Made by a program: the position numbers and the translations under genes
In this document: piece by piece, positions 7,499-15,827 of the stretch
Position numbering within the stretch: position 1 is the first letter of the stretch
Layout of the letters: each line of letters opens with the position of its first letter
The notes under the pieces: generated by a model
What the model was told of the DNA's origin: nothing
What the model saw: the letters and a program-made list of their open reading frames with translations, nothing else
The model's database searches: none
NCBI GenBank assembly: GCA_017516315.1
Contig: JAFXDE010000006.1
Span: 1-43,035 of the forward strand
DNA: 43,035 nucleotides
Source of the DNA: Clostridia bacterium
GTDB lineage: Bacteria; Bacillota; Clostridia; Oscillospirales; Acutalibacteraceae
Direction: 5' to 3'

Positions 7499-9376
7499 AT
7501 GCGTCATAATTATCTTGATAATACACCGATAAATAAAGCTAAGGAAGAATACGGAAAATATCTTTCTTCGGTATCCTATACGGGAAAAACCGAAAAAATT
7601 CCTTCCTGCGAAAGCTCGGGGAGAATACTTGCCGGGGCTGTGTACGCTTCTATATGTTCACCTCATTATAATGCAAGTGCTATGGACGGCATAGCCGTAA
7701 GGGCGAAGGATACCTACGGCGCAAGCGAAAGCAATCCTGTTATTCTCGGCTCAGAACAGTATACTGTAGTAGATACGGGTGATCCGATACCCGACGGCTT
7801 CGATTCGGTTATAATGGTAGAGGATGTGACAGAGATTGGCGAGGGCAAAGTCAGTATCCTTTCAGCCTGTCATCCCTGGCAGAATATACGCCAGGTAGGT
7901 GAGGATATCTGTATGGGCGATATGATAGCGCCCTCATACACTAAAATCACACCGTCTCTCTGCGGCGCCTTTCTCGCAGGCGGAGTTTTAGAGGTTGAGG
8001 TAATTAAAAGGCCTGTAGTAGGCATTATACCTACCGGTGATGAAATTGTCTCACCTAAGGAAAATCCCGAAAAGGGTGAAATCATTGAGTTCAATTCTGC
8101 CATCTTTTCTTCAATGCTTCATGAATGGGGTGCAGAGACTGAAATATACGATATAGTAAAGGATAAAAAGGAGCTTTTAAGCTCAGCTGTGGAAAAGGGA
8201 GTAAGCAGATGTGACATTCTTCTTGTTCTGGCAGGCTCCTCTGCAGGCAGAGACGATTACACAAGTACAGTTTTATCTTCTCTGGGACAGGTTCTTTTCC
8301 ACGGAATAGCTGTTAAACCGGGCAAGCCTGCTGTTTTGGGAGCTGTGGGTAAAGTTCCCGTGGTAGGACTTCCCGGCTATCCGGTTTCCGCTATCGTTAT
8401 AATGAATGAGATAGTAAAAGATCTCGTTGATATGTGGTACGGCAGAGAAGGTGATGATGCTCCTAAGATAAAGGCTGTACTCGGTAAAAGAGTTGTTTCC
8501 TCTCTTAAGTATCAGGAATATGTCCGTGTTACACTCGGAAAGGTGGGGGATACTCTTGCGGCCATACCACTCGGAAGAGGTGCAGGCGTAATAACCAGCT
8601 TCACCAAGGCTGACGGTATTCTCGCAGTTCCGCAGAACAGCGAGGGCTTTGAGGCAGGGGAAGAGGTAGAAATAAGCCTTCTTAAGGATTTGTCGCAGAT
8701 TAATTCTTCACTTATCGTTACGGGAAGTCATGACCCGCTTATCGATGAGCTTTCCGATATGCTTAAAAGGAAGGATCCATCCTTCTCGTTAACCTCGAGT
8801 CATGTTGGAAGCATGGGTGCTGTTACTGCTCTGAAAAACGGTCAGGCACATCTCGGATGTATACATCTTCTTGACACGGAAACCGGTGAATATAACGAAA
8901 GCTATGTAAGAAAGTATTTCCCTGACGGAGGAGTGAAACTCGTCAAGGGTGTAGGAAGAGTGCAGGGTCTGATGGTGAAGAAGGGTAATCCTCTCGGCAT
9001 AGAATCCTTTGCGGACATAGTAAAGGGCAGATATGTAAACAGGCAGGCAGGCTCGGGAACGAGAATACTCTGCGATTACCTTATCGGTAAAAACGGTATG
9101 AATAAAGTCGACATTGACGGCTACCGTAACGAGGAATTTACCCATACGGCCGTAGCAGCCTTGATTTCGGCAGGTAATGCAGACTGCGGTCTCGGAATTT
9201 ATTCGGCTGCTAAAATGTATGACCTTGACTTTATAGAAATCTGTATCGAGGAATACGATGTTCTTATTGACGAAAAGGCTTATGGAACACCCCAGGTACA
9301 GAAATTTATCGAAGCTCTTAAGAGCGAGGAGTTTAAGGAAAGACTTTCAGATATGGGAGGTTATAAAATTGGCTGA
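7499..9376 (+). CDS. MoeA fused to a periplasmic-binding-protein-like domain (second moeA)
   Basis: A 625-residue two-part protein. Residues 1 to about 395 are a complete MoeA with NASAMDGIAV near the start, PTGDEIV, LAGSSAG, HGIAVKPGKP and GLPGYPVSA. Residues about 400-625 are a PBP-like domain starting near LIVTGSHDPLIDEL, with SSHVGSMGAVTAL and RQAGSGTR loops like those of TupA/ModA-type binders. There is no signal peptide, so the domain works in the cytoplasm. This fusion is known in Mo/W-using bacteria and archaea; a role in sensing or delivering oxyanion, substrate or cofactor to MoeA is plausible but unproven. It overlaps moaC by 8 bases. Confidence 0.92.
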   Translation: MRHNYLDNTPINKAKEEYGKYLSSVSYTGKTEKIPSCESSGRILAGAVYASICSPHYNASAMDGIAVRAKDTYGASESNPVILGSEQYTVVDTGDPIPDGFDSVIMVEDVTEIGEGKVSILSACHPWQNIRQVGEDICMGDMIAPSYTKITPSLCGAFLAGGVLEVEVIKRPVVGIIPTGDEIVSPKENPEKGEIIEFNSAIFSSMLHEWGAETEIYDIVKDKKELLSSAVEKGVSRCDILLVLAGSSAGRDDYTSTVLSSLGQVLFHGIAVKPGKPAVLGAVGKVPVVGLPGYPVSAIVIMNEIVKDLVDMWYGREGDDAPKIKAVLGKRVVSSLKYQEYVRVTLGKVGDTLAAIPLGRGAGVITSFTKADGILAVPQNSEGFEAGEEVEISLLKDLSQINSSLIVTGSHDPLIDELSDMLKRKDPSFSLTSSHVGSMGAVTALKNGQAHLGCIHLLDTETGEYNESYVRKYFPDGGVKLVKGVGRVQGLMVKKGNPLGIESFADIVKGRYVNRQAGSGTRILCDYLIGKNGMNKVDIDGYRNEEFTHTAVAALISAGNADCGLGIYSAAKMYDLDFIEICIEEYDVLIDEKAYGTPQVQKFIEALKSEEFKERLSDMGGYKIG

Positions 9377-9839
9377 TTTTACTCATCTTAATAAAAACGG
9401 CGAAGCGATTATGGTTGATGTCGGTGAAAAGACAGTTACTCAGAGACAGGCTAAGGCCTTCGCCAAGGTGAAAATGGAAAAGGAGACCCTACGCAAGCTT
9501 CTGAATTCTGAGCTGAAAAAGGGCGACGGACTTGCCGTGGCGAGAATAGCGGGGATTATGGCGGCGAAGCGTACATGGGAGCTTATCCCCCTTTGCCACA
9601 ATATTCCCATAGAAAGCGTCGAAATTACCTTCGGTAATAACGGTGAGGATGAATTATACATTTATTCTGCGGCCAAATGCTCTTATAAAACGGGTATAGA
9701 GATGGAGGCGCTTACGGCGGCCTCTGTAGCGGCACTTACCGTTTATGATATGTGTAAGGCTATTGACAGAAAAATGGAAATAAGAGAGGTCAAGCTTCTC
9801 GAAAAAACCGGCGGAAAGAGCGATTTTAAAAATGATTGA
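9369..9839 (+). CDS. moaC: Cyclic pyranopterin monophosphate synthase MoaC
   Basis: A 156-residue MoaC, which converts the MoaA product 3',8-cyclo-7,8-dihydro-GTP to cyclic pyranopterin monophosphate. The start is a TTG at 9369, preceded by GGGAGG, because the protein then begins ADFTHLNKNGEAIMVDV exactly like family members; an upstream in-frame ATG would add 37 unrelated residues inside moeA. Catalytic-region motifs LCHNIPIES and DMCKAIDRKME are intact. It overlaps the preceding gene by 8 bases and moaA by 8 bases, so translation of the three genes is coupled. Confidence 0.95.
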   Translation: MADFTHLNKNGEAIMVDVGEKTVTQRQAKAFAKVKMEKETLRKLLNSELKKGDGLAVARIAGIMAAKRTWELIPLCHNIPIESVEITFGNNGEDELYIYSAAKCSYKTGIEMEALTAASVAALTVYDMCKAIDRKMEIREVKLLEKTGGKSDFKND

Positions 9840-10782
9840 CAGTTATGGCAGAGAAATAAATTATCTGCGCGTTTCCGTAACAAAGAGATGTAATCTTAAC
9901 TGTACCTACTGCGGGGCGCAGAACGAAAAAGAGAATAATGAGCTTACGGCAGATGAAATCGAAAAAACAGTAAGAGCATTTGCTCTTTGCGGTATTGACA
10001 AGGTAAGACTTACGGGCGGTGAGCCTCTGGTAAGAAAGGATATATGTTATATCGCTGAGAGAATAAGCCGTATCGACGGAATTAAAAAGCTTGCTCTTAC
10101 CACTAACGGCATAAGACTTAAGGAGTGTGCAGGCGAGCTGAAAAAAGCGGGTGTCAGAGCAGTCAATATAAGTCTTGACACTACGGATAGGGAGCGTTTT
10201 AAGTCTATAACGGGCTATGACGGTCTGAATAAGGTTTATGATGGTATCGACGAGTGCGAGAGAGTAGGCCTGTCTCCCATCCGAATTAACGCTGTACTTA
10301 TCCGAGGACAGAATGATTCTGATGCGGAAAGCCTTATAAATATCGCCCGTGAAAGGAAAATAGATGTTCGTTTTATCGAGCTTATGCCCTTTTCCGATGA
10401 GGGAGATAATGACGAGCTTGTCATAAAGAGTGATGAAATACTGCAGAAATTTCCTTTCCTTAAGCCTGCGGCGCAGAAGGGTACCGCCTTCGAAAAAAGC
10501 GTAGCAAGATATTATGAAAGTGAAGGCTTTAAGGGAAGAATAGGCTTTATTACGCCTATCAGTGATAAGTTTTGCAGTGAGTGTAACAGAATAAGGCTCC
10601 TTTCTGACGGAAAGGTAAAGGTTTGTCTCGGGTCTGATGAGGTTATCGACCTGAAGCCCTATCTCTGTGATGAAAAATTATTGGAAGAAAAAGTGAGAGA
10701 TGCCATACTTTCGAAGCCTATGGAGCATAAGTTTTCCTGCGGCTACGGTGCATCGCACGGTCTTAATAAAATAGGAGGTTAA
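9832..10782 (+). CDS. moaA: GTP 3',8-cyclase MoaA (radical SAM)
   Basis: A 316-residue radical SAM enzyme that catalyses the first step of pterin cofactor synthesis from GTP. The SAM cluster motif is C20-x3-C24-x2-C27 (RCNLNCTYC). The second, C-terminal cluster is C248-x2-C251-x13-C265, the same spacing as in E. coli MoaA. The protein ends in Gly-Gly, also characteristic and needed for activity. It works with MoaC encoded just upstream. Length is near the usual 325-330 residues. Confidence 0.96.
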   Translation: MIDSYGREINYLRVSVTKRCNLNCTYCGAQNEKENNELTADEIEKTVRAFALCGIDKVRLTGGEPLVRKDICYIAERISRIDGIKKLALTTNGIRLKECAGELKKAGVRAVNISLDTTDRERFKSITGYDGLNKVYDGIDECERVGLSPIRINAVLIRGQNDSDAESLINIARERKIDVRFIELMPFSDEGDNDELVIKSDEILQKFPFLKPAAQKGTAFEKSVARYYESEGFKGRIGFITPISDKFCSECNRIRLLSDGKVKVCLGSDEVIDLKPYLCDEKLLEEKVRDAILSKPMEHKFSCGYGASHGLNKIGG

Positions 10783-10785
10783 GTT

Positions 10786-11220
10786 ATGAAGGGTAAGGTT
10801 TTATCAATTAACATAAGCGAAAAGAAGGGTACACCAAAAACAAAAATAAACCCGGGTGTTCTTATCGAGGATTTCGGATTCGAGGGTGACGCTCATGCAG
10901 GTAAATGGCACAGACAGGTAAGTCTTTTAGCCAAAGAAAGCATAGATAAATCGAAGGGACTTCCTACAGACGGTCTATGTCACGGTGTTTTCGCAGAGAA
11001 CATCACTACCGAGGGTATTGAGCTTTTCACTATCCCGGTCGGAACATGCCTTAAGGTAGGGGAGTGCATAATAGAAATCTCGCAGATAGGAAAAGAATGT
11101 CACGACGGCTGTGCCATTAAAAAGCTGGTGGGTCAGTGTGTAATGCCTCGTGAAGGAATTTTCGCCAAGGTTATAAAAGGCGGCAAGGTTTACGAGGGCG
11201 ATGATATTGAGATTTTGTAA
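10786..11220 (+). CDS. MOSC-domain protein
   Basis: A 144-residue single-domain MOSC protein. The domain family is shared by the C-terminus of Moco sulfurases and by YiiM/YuaD-type pterin-dependent proteins, and binds or handles Mo cofactor or sulfur. Visible are the GFEGDAHAG motif near residues 31-39 and a conserved Cys in GKECHDGC near residue 105. Small stand-alone MOSC genes next to moaC/moaA are common in Clostridia. AGGAGG is placed 9 bases before the ATG and the gene follows moaA by 3 bases. It is the last gene of the operon before a terminator. The exact reaction is unknown. Confidence 0.85.
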   Translation: MKGKVLSINISEKKGTPKTKINPGVLIEDFGFEGDAHAGKWHRQVSLLAKESIDKSKGLPTDGLCHGVFAENITTEGIELFTIPVGTCLKVGECIIEISQIGKECHDGCAIKKLVGQCVMPREGIFAKVIKGGKVYEGDDIEIL

Positions 11221-11242
11221 TTTATGTATCAACTTATAAGAA

Positions 11243-11272
11243 AACCCTTCCGGCAGAAATGCATGAAGGGTT
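11243..11272. terminator. Bidirectional terminator between convergent genes
   Basis: AACCCTTC (11243-11250) pairs with GAAGGGTT (11265-11272), with A-rich and T-rich flanks on both sides. It ends the tup-moa operon on the plus strand and lies just past the leftward acyltransferase gene. Confidence 0.75.
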
Positions 11273-11280
11273 AAAGCTTT

Positions 11281-12258
11281 TTAAGCAGTAAAATCTGAAG
11301 TGTTTTCTATAGTTTCGAGATGTATGTTTTGTTCCTTGGTCCAGGAATGTATTATTTCCGGGTTTTCGAAAATTTCATCGAGCTTTTTGGTGAAGGGAAC
11401 TATATCTCCGAAATCAAGAGCTCTGTGGTCAAAGGCTATGCAGATAGGAAGAATCTTTCCGGGAACTACCTCGTCCTTGCCGTGGCTGTTCTGCTTTACG
11501 ACAGGCTTTTTCTGCACGGCACCTATACCGATTGCACATACCTGAGGCGGAATAATCTCCAAAAGAGCTACCGCGCCTCTTTGTCCGAGGTCGAGAGAAC
11601 CGATGTTTGAAATCGTAATCGTACCCTGTTCTATATCCTTATCGCCCAGTCGTTCTGTTTCAGGAATGGCAAAATAAGCCTTTTTTGCCTTGCCCTTTAG
11701 TGTTTTAACTTTGTTCTTACCAGTTTTAGCACCTATAATTCTGAACAAGGCCTCTATAATACGGCCTTCCTTGATAGTTTTAAGAGTTCTGTTAAAGGAA
11801 ACACTGTATAATGCTTCGTTCAGGTCAGATTTTTCTGCGCGTCTGCGGAGATCCTTGATATAAGCGGTCATTTCGTCGAGATCCTTTTTATCAAAGTCAC
11901 GGCAGTTTGTAGTCATCATTTCGCCTGAGGGTAAAATCGTAGCCATTGAAATATTAATGTTTTCGTATGTTTTTACGGTGCCTCTTACGAGAGCAGAATT
12001 ATATTCTATATGTGAATTCATAACAGGAGCTTCCTTTATGCCCTCGGTGATAGCTTTAATCATAAGGGTATTAAAGGTTATTTTTTCTTCTGCGCTTCTT
12101 CCAAGATTAATTTTTTTGTATTCATTAAAAAAACGGCTGACTTCCGGCTCATAAATAAAAGTGACGTGAGGGATGTTTTTCCAGGATTCTTCTGTCATAG
12201 CAGCTACCATTTTTCTCTGTATGCCGAAATGCTCTTCCTTTAAAAGTCTTTTTTTCAT
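11281..12258 (-). CDS. Stand-alone 2-oxoacid dehydrogenase E2-type acyltransferase domain
   Basis: A 325-residue protein made only of the chloramphenicol-acetyltransferase-like catalytic domain of E2 subunits. It has no lipoyl or peripheral-subunit-binding domain and no E1/E3 genes nearby. The family segment IGSLDLGQRGA and the C-terminal FDHRALDFGD are visible. The catalytic His would be H278 and the Asp D282, but the usual Gly after that Asp (DHRxxDG) is Phe 283. The start at 12258 has AGAGGT about 10 bases upstream; a farther in-frame ATG would add 17 residues of poor quality. Such solo E2 proteins are common in Clostridia and their substrate is unknown; a free acyl-CoA-dependent transferase is a reasonable guess. 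Confidence 0.8.
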   Translation of the reverse strand: MKKRLLKEEHFGIQRKMVAAMTEESWKNIPHVTFIYEPEVSRFFNEYKKINLGRSAEEKITFNTLMIKAITEGIKEAPVMNSHIEYNSALVRGTVKTYENINISMATILPSGEMMTTNCRDFDKKDLDEMTAYIKDLRRRAEKSDLNEALYSVSFNRTLKTIKEGRIIEALFRIIGAKTGKNKVKTLKGKAKKAYFAIPETERLGDKDIEQGTITISNIGSLDLGQRGAVALLEIIPPQVCAIGIGAVQKKPVVKQNSHGKDEVVPGKILPICIAFDHRALDFGDIVPFTKKLDEIFENPEIIHSWTKEQNIHLETIENTSDFTA

Positions 12259-12290
12259 TTTTTCTGATACCTCTTTTCTTTTTCTTAGTA

Positions 12291-12321
12291 TTGATAAACA
12301 AATTCCCAATCAATTTATCAA
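12291..12321. repeat. TTGATAAA/TTTATCAA inverted repeat upstream of the acyltransferase
   Basis: TTGATAAA (12291-12298) and TTTATCAA (12314-12321) form a perfect 8-bp inverted repeat in the leader of the leftward E2-type gene, and the half-site resembles the three direct repeats at 3854-3887. It may be an operator or chance in AT-rich sequence. No convincing promoter was recognised in the rest of this intergenic stretch. Confidence 0.3.
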
Positions 12322-12464
12322 TTTTGCCCATATTCTACAGTATGTTTTTTGGCATAACGCTGTAAGAATGTAAACAAACTGTAAAGAATATAAATGAATT
12401 ATAAACTGCTTTGTAACATTTCGGTAATATTTTATACGGAAAAAGTGGTAAAGAATCTTATATT

Positions 12465-12497
12465 AAAAAAGAGGCTGAAAAAATCAGCCTCTTTTTT
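12465..12497. terminator. Terminator after the BMP lipoprotein gene
   Basis: AAAAAAGAGGCTGA (12465-12478) pairs with TCAGCCTCTTTTTT (12484-12497), a 14-bp stem with a 5-base loop. The A- and T-runs allow it to work in both directions; on the minus strand it follows the BMP-family gene by a few bases. Confidence 0.85.
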
Positions 12498-12501
12498 TTG
12501 T

Positions 12502-13704
12502 TTATATGATATTAAGATTTACATTAGGAAAGTTATCGTTTTTTAAACCTTTTTCGTAATCTCTGTCAACCTTAACCGTACCGTCCTTCAGTTTTTCGAA
12601 AAGCTCTTCATATTCCTCTACAGAAAAACTCTCCATTTTCCAGGTATCCGTAGGAAGTGATACCGCATCATCCTTTGCGCCTAAGGTAGTCTGAACGCCA
12701 CCGATATCATTCCACGAATCTGTGTATACCTTTTCGAGAACAAGCTCCACAGATTCCCGTATTCCCTTTGTTGCTGATGTGATAACCGTTTCAGATTCCT
12801 CTGACTGGTCTATATCTACGCCTATTACTGCTCCTTCATTTGCTGATGCAGCAGCGAAAACTGACTGACACATTGCGCCTCCGCATACAAAAACAACCTC
12901 CGTACCCTTTGAGTACCAGCCGTTAATCATAGTCTGAAGCTCGGCAGAAGCACCGAAGGAAGAGCCGTATTCCCAGCTGAAATTCATATCAACGGTAATA
13001 TCCTTTTCTTTGGCCGCATCCTGAGCACCCTGAACATATCCGTAGCCGAAGCGACAGCAGGCGGCGTTGGTTCCTCCGCCTCCACCGCTGAAGCCTAATT
13101 TGGTATAGCCTTCCTTTACGGCGGCATATCCTGCGAGATATCCGGACTGTTCTTCGTTATAATCAATCGAGGCCACATTTTTCAGCGGCTCACCGTTTTT
13201 GTCCTTAAGAACCCATCCGTCGATGAATATGAACTTTGTATCTTTTATCTCCTGCGCGGCTCTCTGAAGGGCCGTACCCTGTAAAAAGCCTGCACATACG
13301 ACTACCTTTGCTCCTGCATCTGAGGCAGCCTTCATGGCGTCATATCTGTCTTCGTCCGTAGCACTGTCTCCGCCTGCAGGCTGGTAATATTTGTAGGATT
13401 TTCCGTTATCGTAGGCATAGCGCTTGATGCCCTCCCAGGTGCCCTGATTAAAGGATTTATCCTTTAGCTGTCCTACATCGGTCACAAATGCAATTTCATA
13501 TTTGCCGTCCTTAGATGTCATATTATCGGGAATGGCATCATAGTCGTAGTCAGTGTTAGTGTTTTCAGTTGTTTCCTTTTCCTGGGTTGAAGCGGTCGGT
13601 GAAGAGGGCGTGTTTGTGGTTTCAGACGGTGTTTTTTCGCCGCCGCAGGCAGTTAAGGTAAATAAAATTACTGCTGCCGTAAGAATAGCAATAAATTTTT
13701 TCAT
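12502..13704 (-). CDS. BMP-family (PnrA-like) substrate-binding lipoprotein
   Basis: A 400-residue extracellular lipoprotein of the basic membrane protein family, which binds nucleosides or related ligands for an ABC importer. The signal peptide ends in LTAC with the lipid-carrying Cys at 20, followed by a Thr/Ser-rich linker to about residue 60. The mature domain starts with YEIAFVTDVGQLKDKSFNQG, the usual BMP opening, and has the later FSGGGGG and VCGGAMCQSVFAAA regions. AAGGAGG precedes the ATG by 9 bases but is buried in a long hairpin (13709-13756). No permease or ATPase genes are in the window, so it is an orphan binding protein here or serves a transporter elsewhere. Ligand is inferred only at family level. 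Confidence 0.88.
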   Translation of the reverse strand: MKKFIAILTAAVILFTLTACGGEKTPSETTNTPSSPTASTQEKETTENTNTDYDYDAIPDNMTSKDGKYEIAFVTDVGQLKDKSFNQGTWEGIKRYAYDNGKSYKYYQPAGGDSATDEDRYDAMKAASDAGAKVVVCAGFLQGTALQRAAQEIKDTKFIFIDGWVLKDKNGEPLKNVASIDYNEEQSGYLAGYAAVKEGYTKLGFSGGGGGTNAACCRFGYGYVQGAQDAAKEKDITVDMNFSWEYGSSFGASAELQTMINGWYSKGTEVVFVCGGAMCQSVFAAASANEGAVIGVDIDQSEESETVITSATKGIRESVELVLEKVYTDSWNDIGGVQTTLGAKDDAVSLPTDTWKMESFSVEEYEELFEKLKDGTVKVDRDYEKGLKNDNFPNVNLNII

Positions 13705-13708
13705 AATA

Positions 13709-13756
13709 AAAATCCTCCTTTGAATACTTATAGTATTATCTTCAAAGAAGGATTTT
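13709..13756 (-). promoter_or_regulatory. Long hairpin covering the BMP gene ribosome-binding site
   Basis: On the minus strand the arm at 13741-13756 pairs with the arm at 13709-13724 over 16 positions, all Watson-Crick except one U-G. Inside it ATACT (13724-13728) pairs with AGTAT (13732-13736). The 3' arm contains the AAGGAGG of the BMP lipoprotein gene, so the folded RNA would hide the start. It could equally be the terminator after ung. No known ligand-binding riboswitch is recognised. Confidence 0.6.
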
Positions 13757-13773
13757 ATATCATATTTTTTCTT

Positions 13774-14442
13774 TTATTCTAATGACCAGTCTATCGGCTC
13801 GAGACCTGCCTCGGTAAGAAGCTCATTACATCTGGAAAAATGTCTGCAGCCGAAAAAGCCGCCGTAGGCTGAAAGGGGACTGGGATGTACGCTTATAAGC
13901 TTCTTATGTATCGGATTTGTAATCTTTTCGCATTTTTTTCTTGCGTTTGCTCCCCAAAGAATGAAAACCACAGGAGTGTCTTTTTCGTTGAGCTTCTCTA
14001 TTACTGCATCCGTAAACTGTTCCCATCCCTTGTCTTTATGACTGTTTGCGTTTGCTCTTCTCACCGTAAGTACATTGTTCAGCATAAGAACACCGCTTTT
14101 TGCCCATTTTTCGAGATAACCGTTTTGGGCAGGAGGTATACCGAGGTCGCTTTCCATTTCTTTATAAATATTTTTAAGGGAAGGCGGAAGTGGTACACCC
14201 GGCTTGACGGAAAAGCATAATCCGTGAGCCTGCCCCGGCTCGTGATATGGATCCTGGCCTATAATTACTGCTTTGCAGTCAGCGAAGGATGTATATTTAA
14301 GCGCATTAAAAATATCGTGCATATCGGGATAAATTTCATAGGAGTAGTATTCTTTTTTCAGAAACTGTCGGAGCTGCTTGTAATAAGGCTTTTCCCATTC
14401 ATCCTTTAGTATCTCATCCCAATCATTACCGAGCTTTACCAT
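13774..14442 (-). CDS. ung: Uracil-DNA glycosylase, family 1
   Basis: A 222-residue family 1 uracil-DNA glycosylase that removes uracil from DNA to start base excision repair. The water-activating motif GQDPYH has the catalytic Asp at 64, and the second motif HPSPLSAYGG has His 186; both positions match E. coli Ung (64 and 187). The start at 14442 is preferred because AAGGAG lies 8 bases upstream. A GTG at 14451 overlapping the glmM stop would place that site directly against the start codon. It follows glmM by 5 bases in the same operon. Confidence 0.95.
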   Translation of the reverse strand: MVKLGNDWDEILKDEWEKPYYKQLRQFLKKEYYSYEIYPDMHDIFNALKYTSFADCKAVIIGQDPYHEPGQAHGLCFSVKPGVPLPPSLKNIYKEMESDLGIPPAQNGYLEKWAKSGVLMLNNVLTVRRANANSHKDKGWEQFTDAVIEKLNEKDTPVVFILWGANARKKCEKITNPIHKKLISVHPSPLSAYGGFFGCRHFSRCNELLTEAGLEPIDWSLE

Positions 14443-14447
14443 TTTTA

Positions 14448-15824
14448 TCACTCCTTGACTTCGTATCCTTTACCTTTTATTACATCTATAATCGAATAAA
14501 CACATTCATCACAAAGCTCTTTATCTTTTGCTTCAGCCATAACTCGGATTACAGGCTCTGTACCGGACTCTCTTACGAGAATTCGCCCCTCAGTGCCCAG
14601 TCTTGCCTCTGCCATTTCTATGGCGGCGACTACATCGGTATCGTTTCTTACGAGCTTTTTATCCATAACGCGGATATTAACGAGAAGCTGGGGGTAGGGG
14701 GTAAAGCCTTCAGTAAGCTCGCTGAACTTCTTCTTTCTCGAAAGCATAACCTCCATCATCTTAAGGCTCGTAAGAATACCGTCGCCTGTGGTATCGTATT
14801 TAGAGAAGATAATGTGGCCTGACTGCTCACCGCCGAGCTTGCAGCCGTTTTTTGACATATATTCGTAAACGAATCTGTCGCCTACATCGGTCTTAGCGTA
14901 ATCAATACCGAGGCTTTCAAAGGCCTTGTACAGACCAAAATTTGACATAACTGTGGTTACGACTGTGGTATTGCTGAAAAAGCCCTTTTCTTTCATATAC
15001 TTTCCGAAAATGTAAAGTATTCCGTCACCATCTACTATATTTCCCTTTTCGTCTACGCACAGACATCTGTCGGCATCGCCGTCGAATGCGAAGCCTACAT
15101 CAAGACCCTTTTCCGTTACGAGCTTCTGCAGACCTTCGATGTGTGTAGAACCTGCATTTCTGTTAATGTTTGTTCCGTCGGGCTCTGCATTGATGACATA
15201 GGTTGCAGCACCGAGAGCATCGAAAACCGACTTGGCTATATTCCAGGAGCTTCCGTTTGCGCAGTCAAGACCAACCTTAATCCCTCTGAAGGAATAGAGA
15301 CCGAGAGAAATAAGATATCCGATATATCTGTTTCTACCCGAAACATAGTCTACAGTCTTTCCTATCTTGTCCTTAAGAGCGTAGGGGAGAGCCTTCAGCT
15401 CGAATTCACCGTCGATATACTGCTCTATAATATCGGTGATGCTTTCGTCCATTTTTTCGCCCTTGGAGTTGATGAGCTTAATTCCGTTATCATAATAGGG
15501 GTTGTGGCTTGCAGAAATCATAATACCGCAGTCAAAGGAATCGACCTTGGTTATATATGATACGCAGGGGGTAGTGGTAACATGGAGAAGATATGCGTCA
15601 GCTCCCGAGGCCACCAAGCCGCCTACAAGTGCATATTCAAACATATAGCTCGAGCGACGGGTGTCCTTTCCTATTATAATCCTTGCAGATTCTTCACTAT
15701 CGGACTCTGCTTTGATTTTACTGTAATACCAGCCTAAAAATCTTCCTATTTTGTATGCGTGGTCAGCGGTCAGATTTACATTGGCTTCTCCTCTGAAGCC
15801 GTCAGTTCCGAAATATTTACCCAT
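14448..15824 (-). CDS. glmM: Phosphoglucosamine mutase-type phosphohexomutase
   Basis: A 458-residue alpha-D-phosphohexomutase that interconverts glucosamine-6-phosphate and glucosamine-1-phosphate for cell-wall UDP-GlcNAc. It begins KYFGTDGFRG, has the phosphoserine loop SASHNPYYDNG (active Ser about 106), the metal loop FDGDADRC, the sugar loop GGEQSGH and the phosphate loop RESGTEPVIRVM. All are GlmM-like. A beta-helix acyltransferase gene lies 3 bases upstream, which fits the next pathway step, and ung follows. Length is normal. Confidence 0.93.
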   Translation of the reverse strand: MGKYFGTDGFRGEANVNLTADHAYKIGRFLGWYYSKIKAESDSEESARIIIGKDTRRSSYMFEYALVGGLVASGADAYLLHVTTTPCVSYITKVDSFDCGIMISASHNPYYDNGIKLINSKGEKMDESITDIIEQYIDGEFELKALPYALKDKIGKTVDYVSGRNRYIGYLISLGLYSFRGIKVGLDCANGSSWNIAKSVFDALGAATYVINAEPDGTNINRNAGSTHIEGLQKLVTEKGLDVGFAFDGDADRCLCVDEKGNIVDGDGILYIFGKYMKEKGFFSNTTVVTTVMSNFGLYKAFESLGIDYAKTDVGDRFVYEYMSKNGCKLGGEQSGHIIFSKYDTTGDGILTSLKMMEVMLSRKKKFSELTEGFTPYPQLLVNIRVMDKKLVRNDTDVVAAIEMAEARLGTEGRILVRESGTEPVIRVMAEAKDKELCDECVYSIIDVIKGKGYEVKE

Positions 15825-15827
15825 AGC

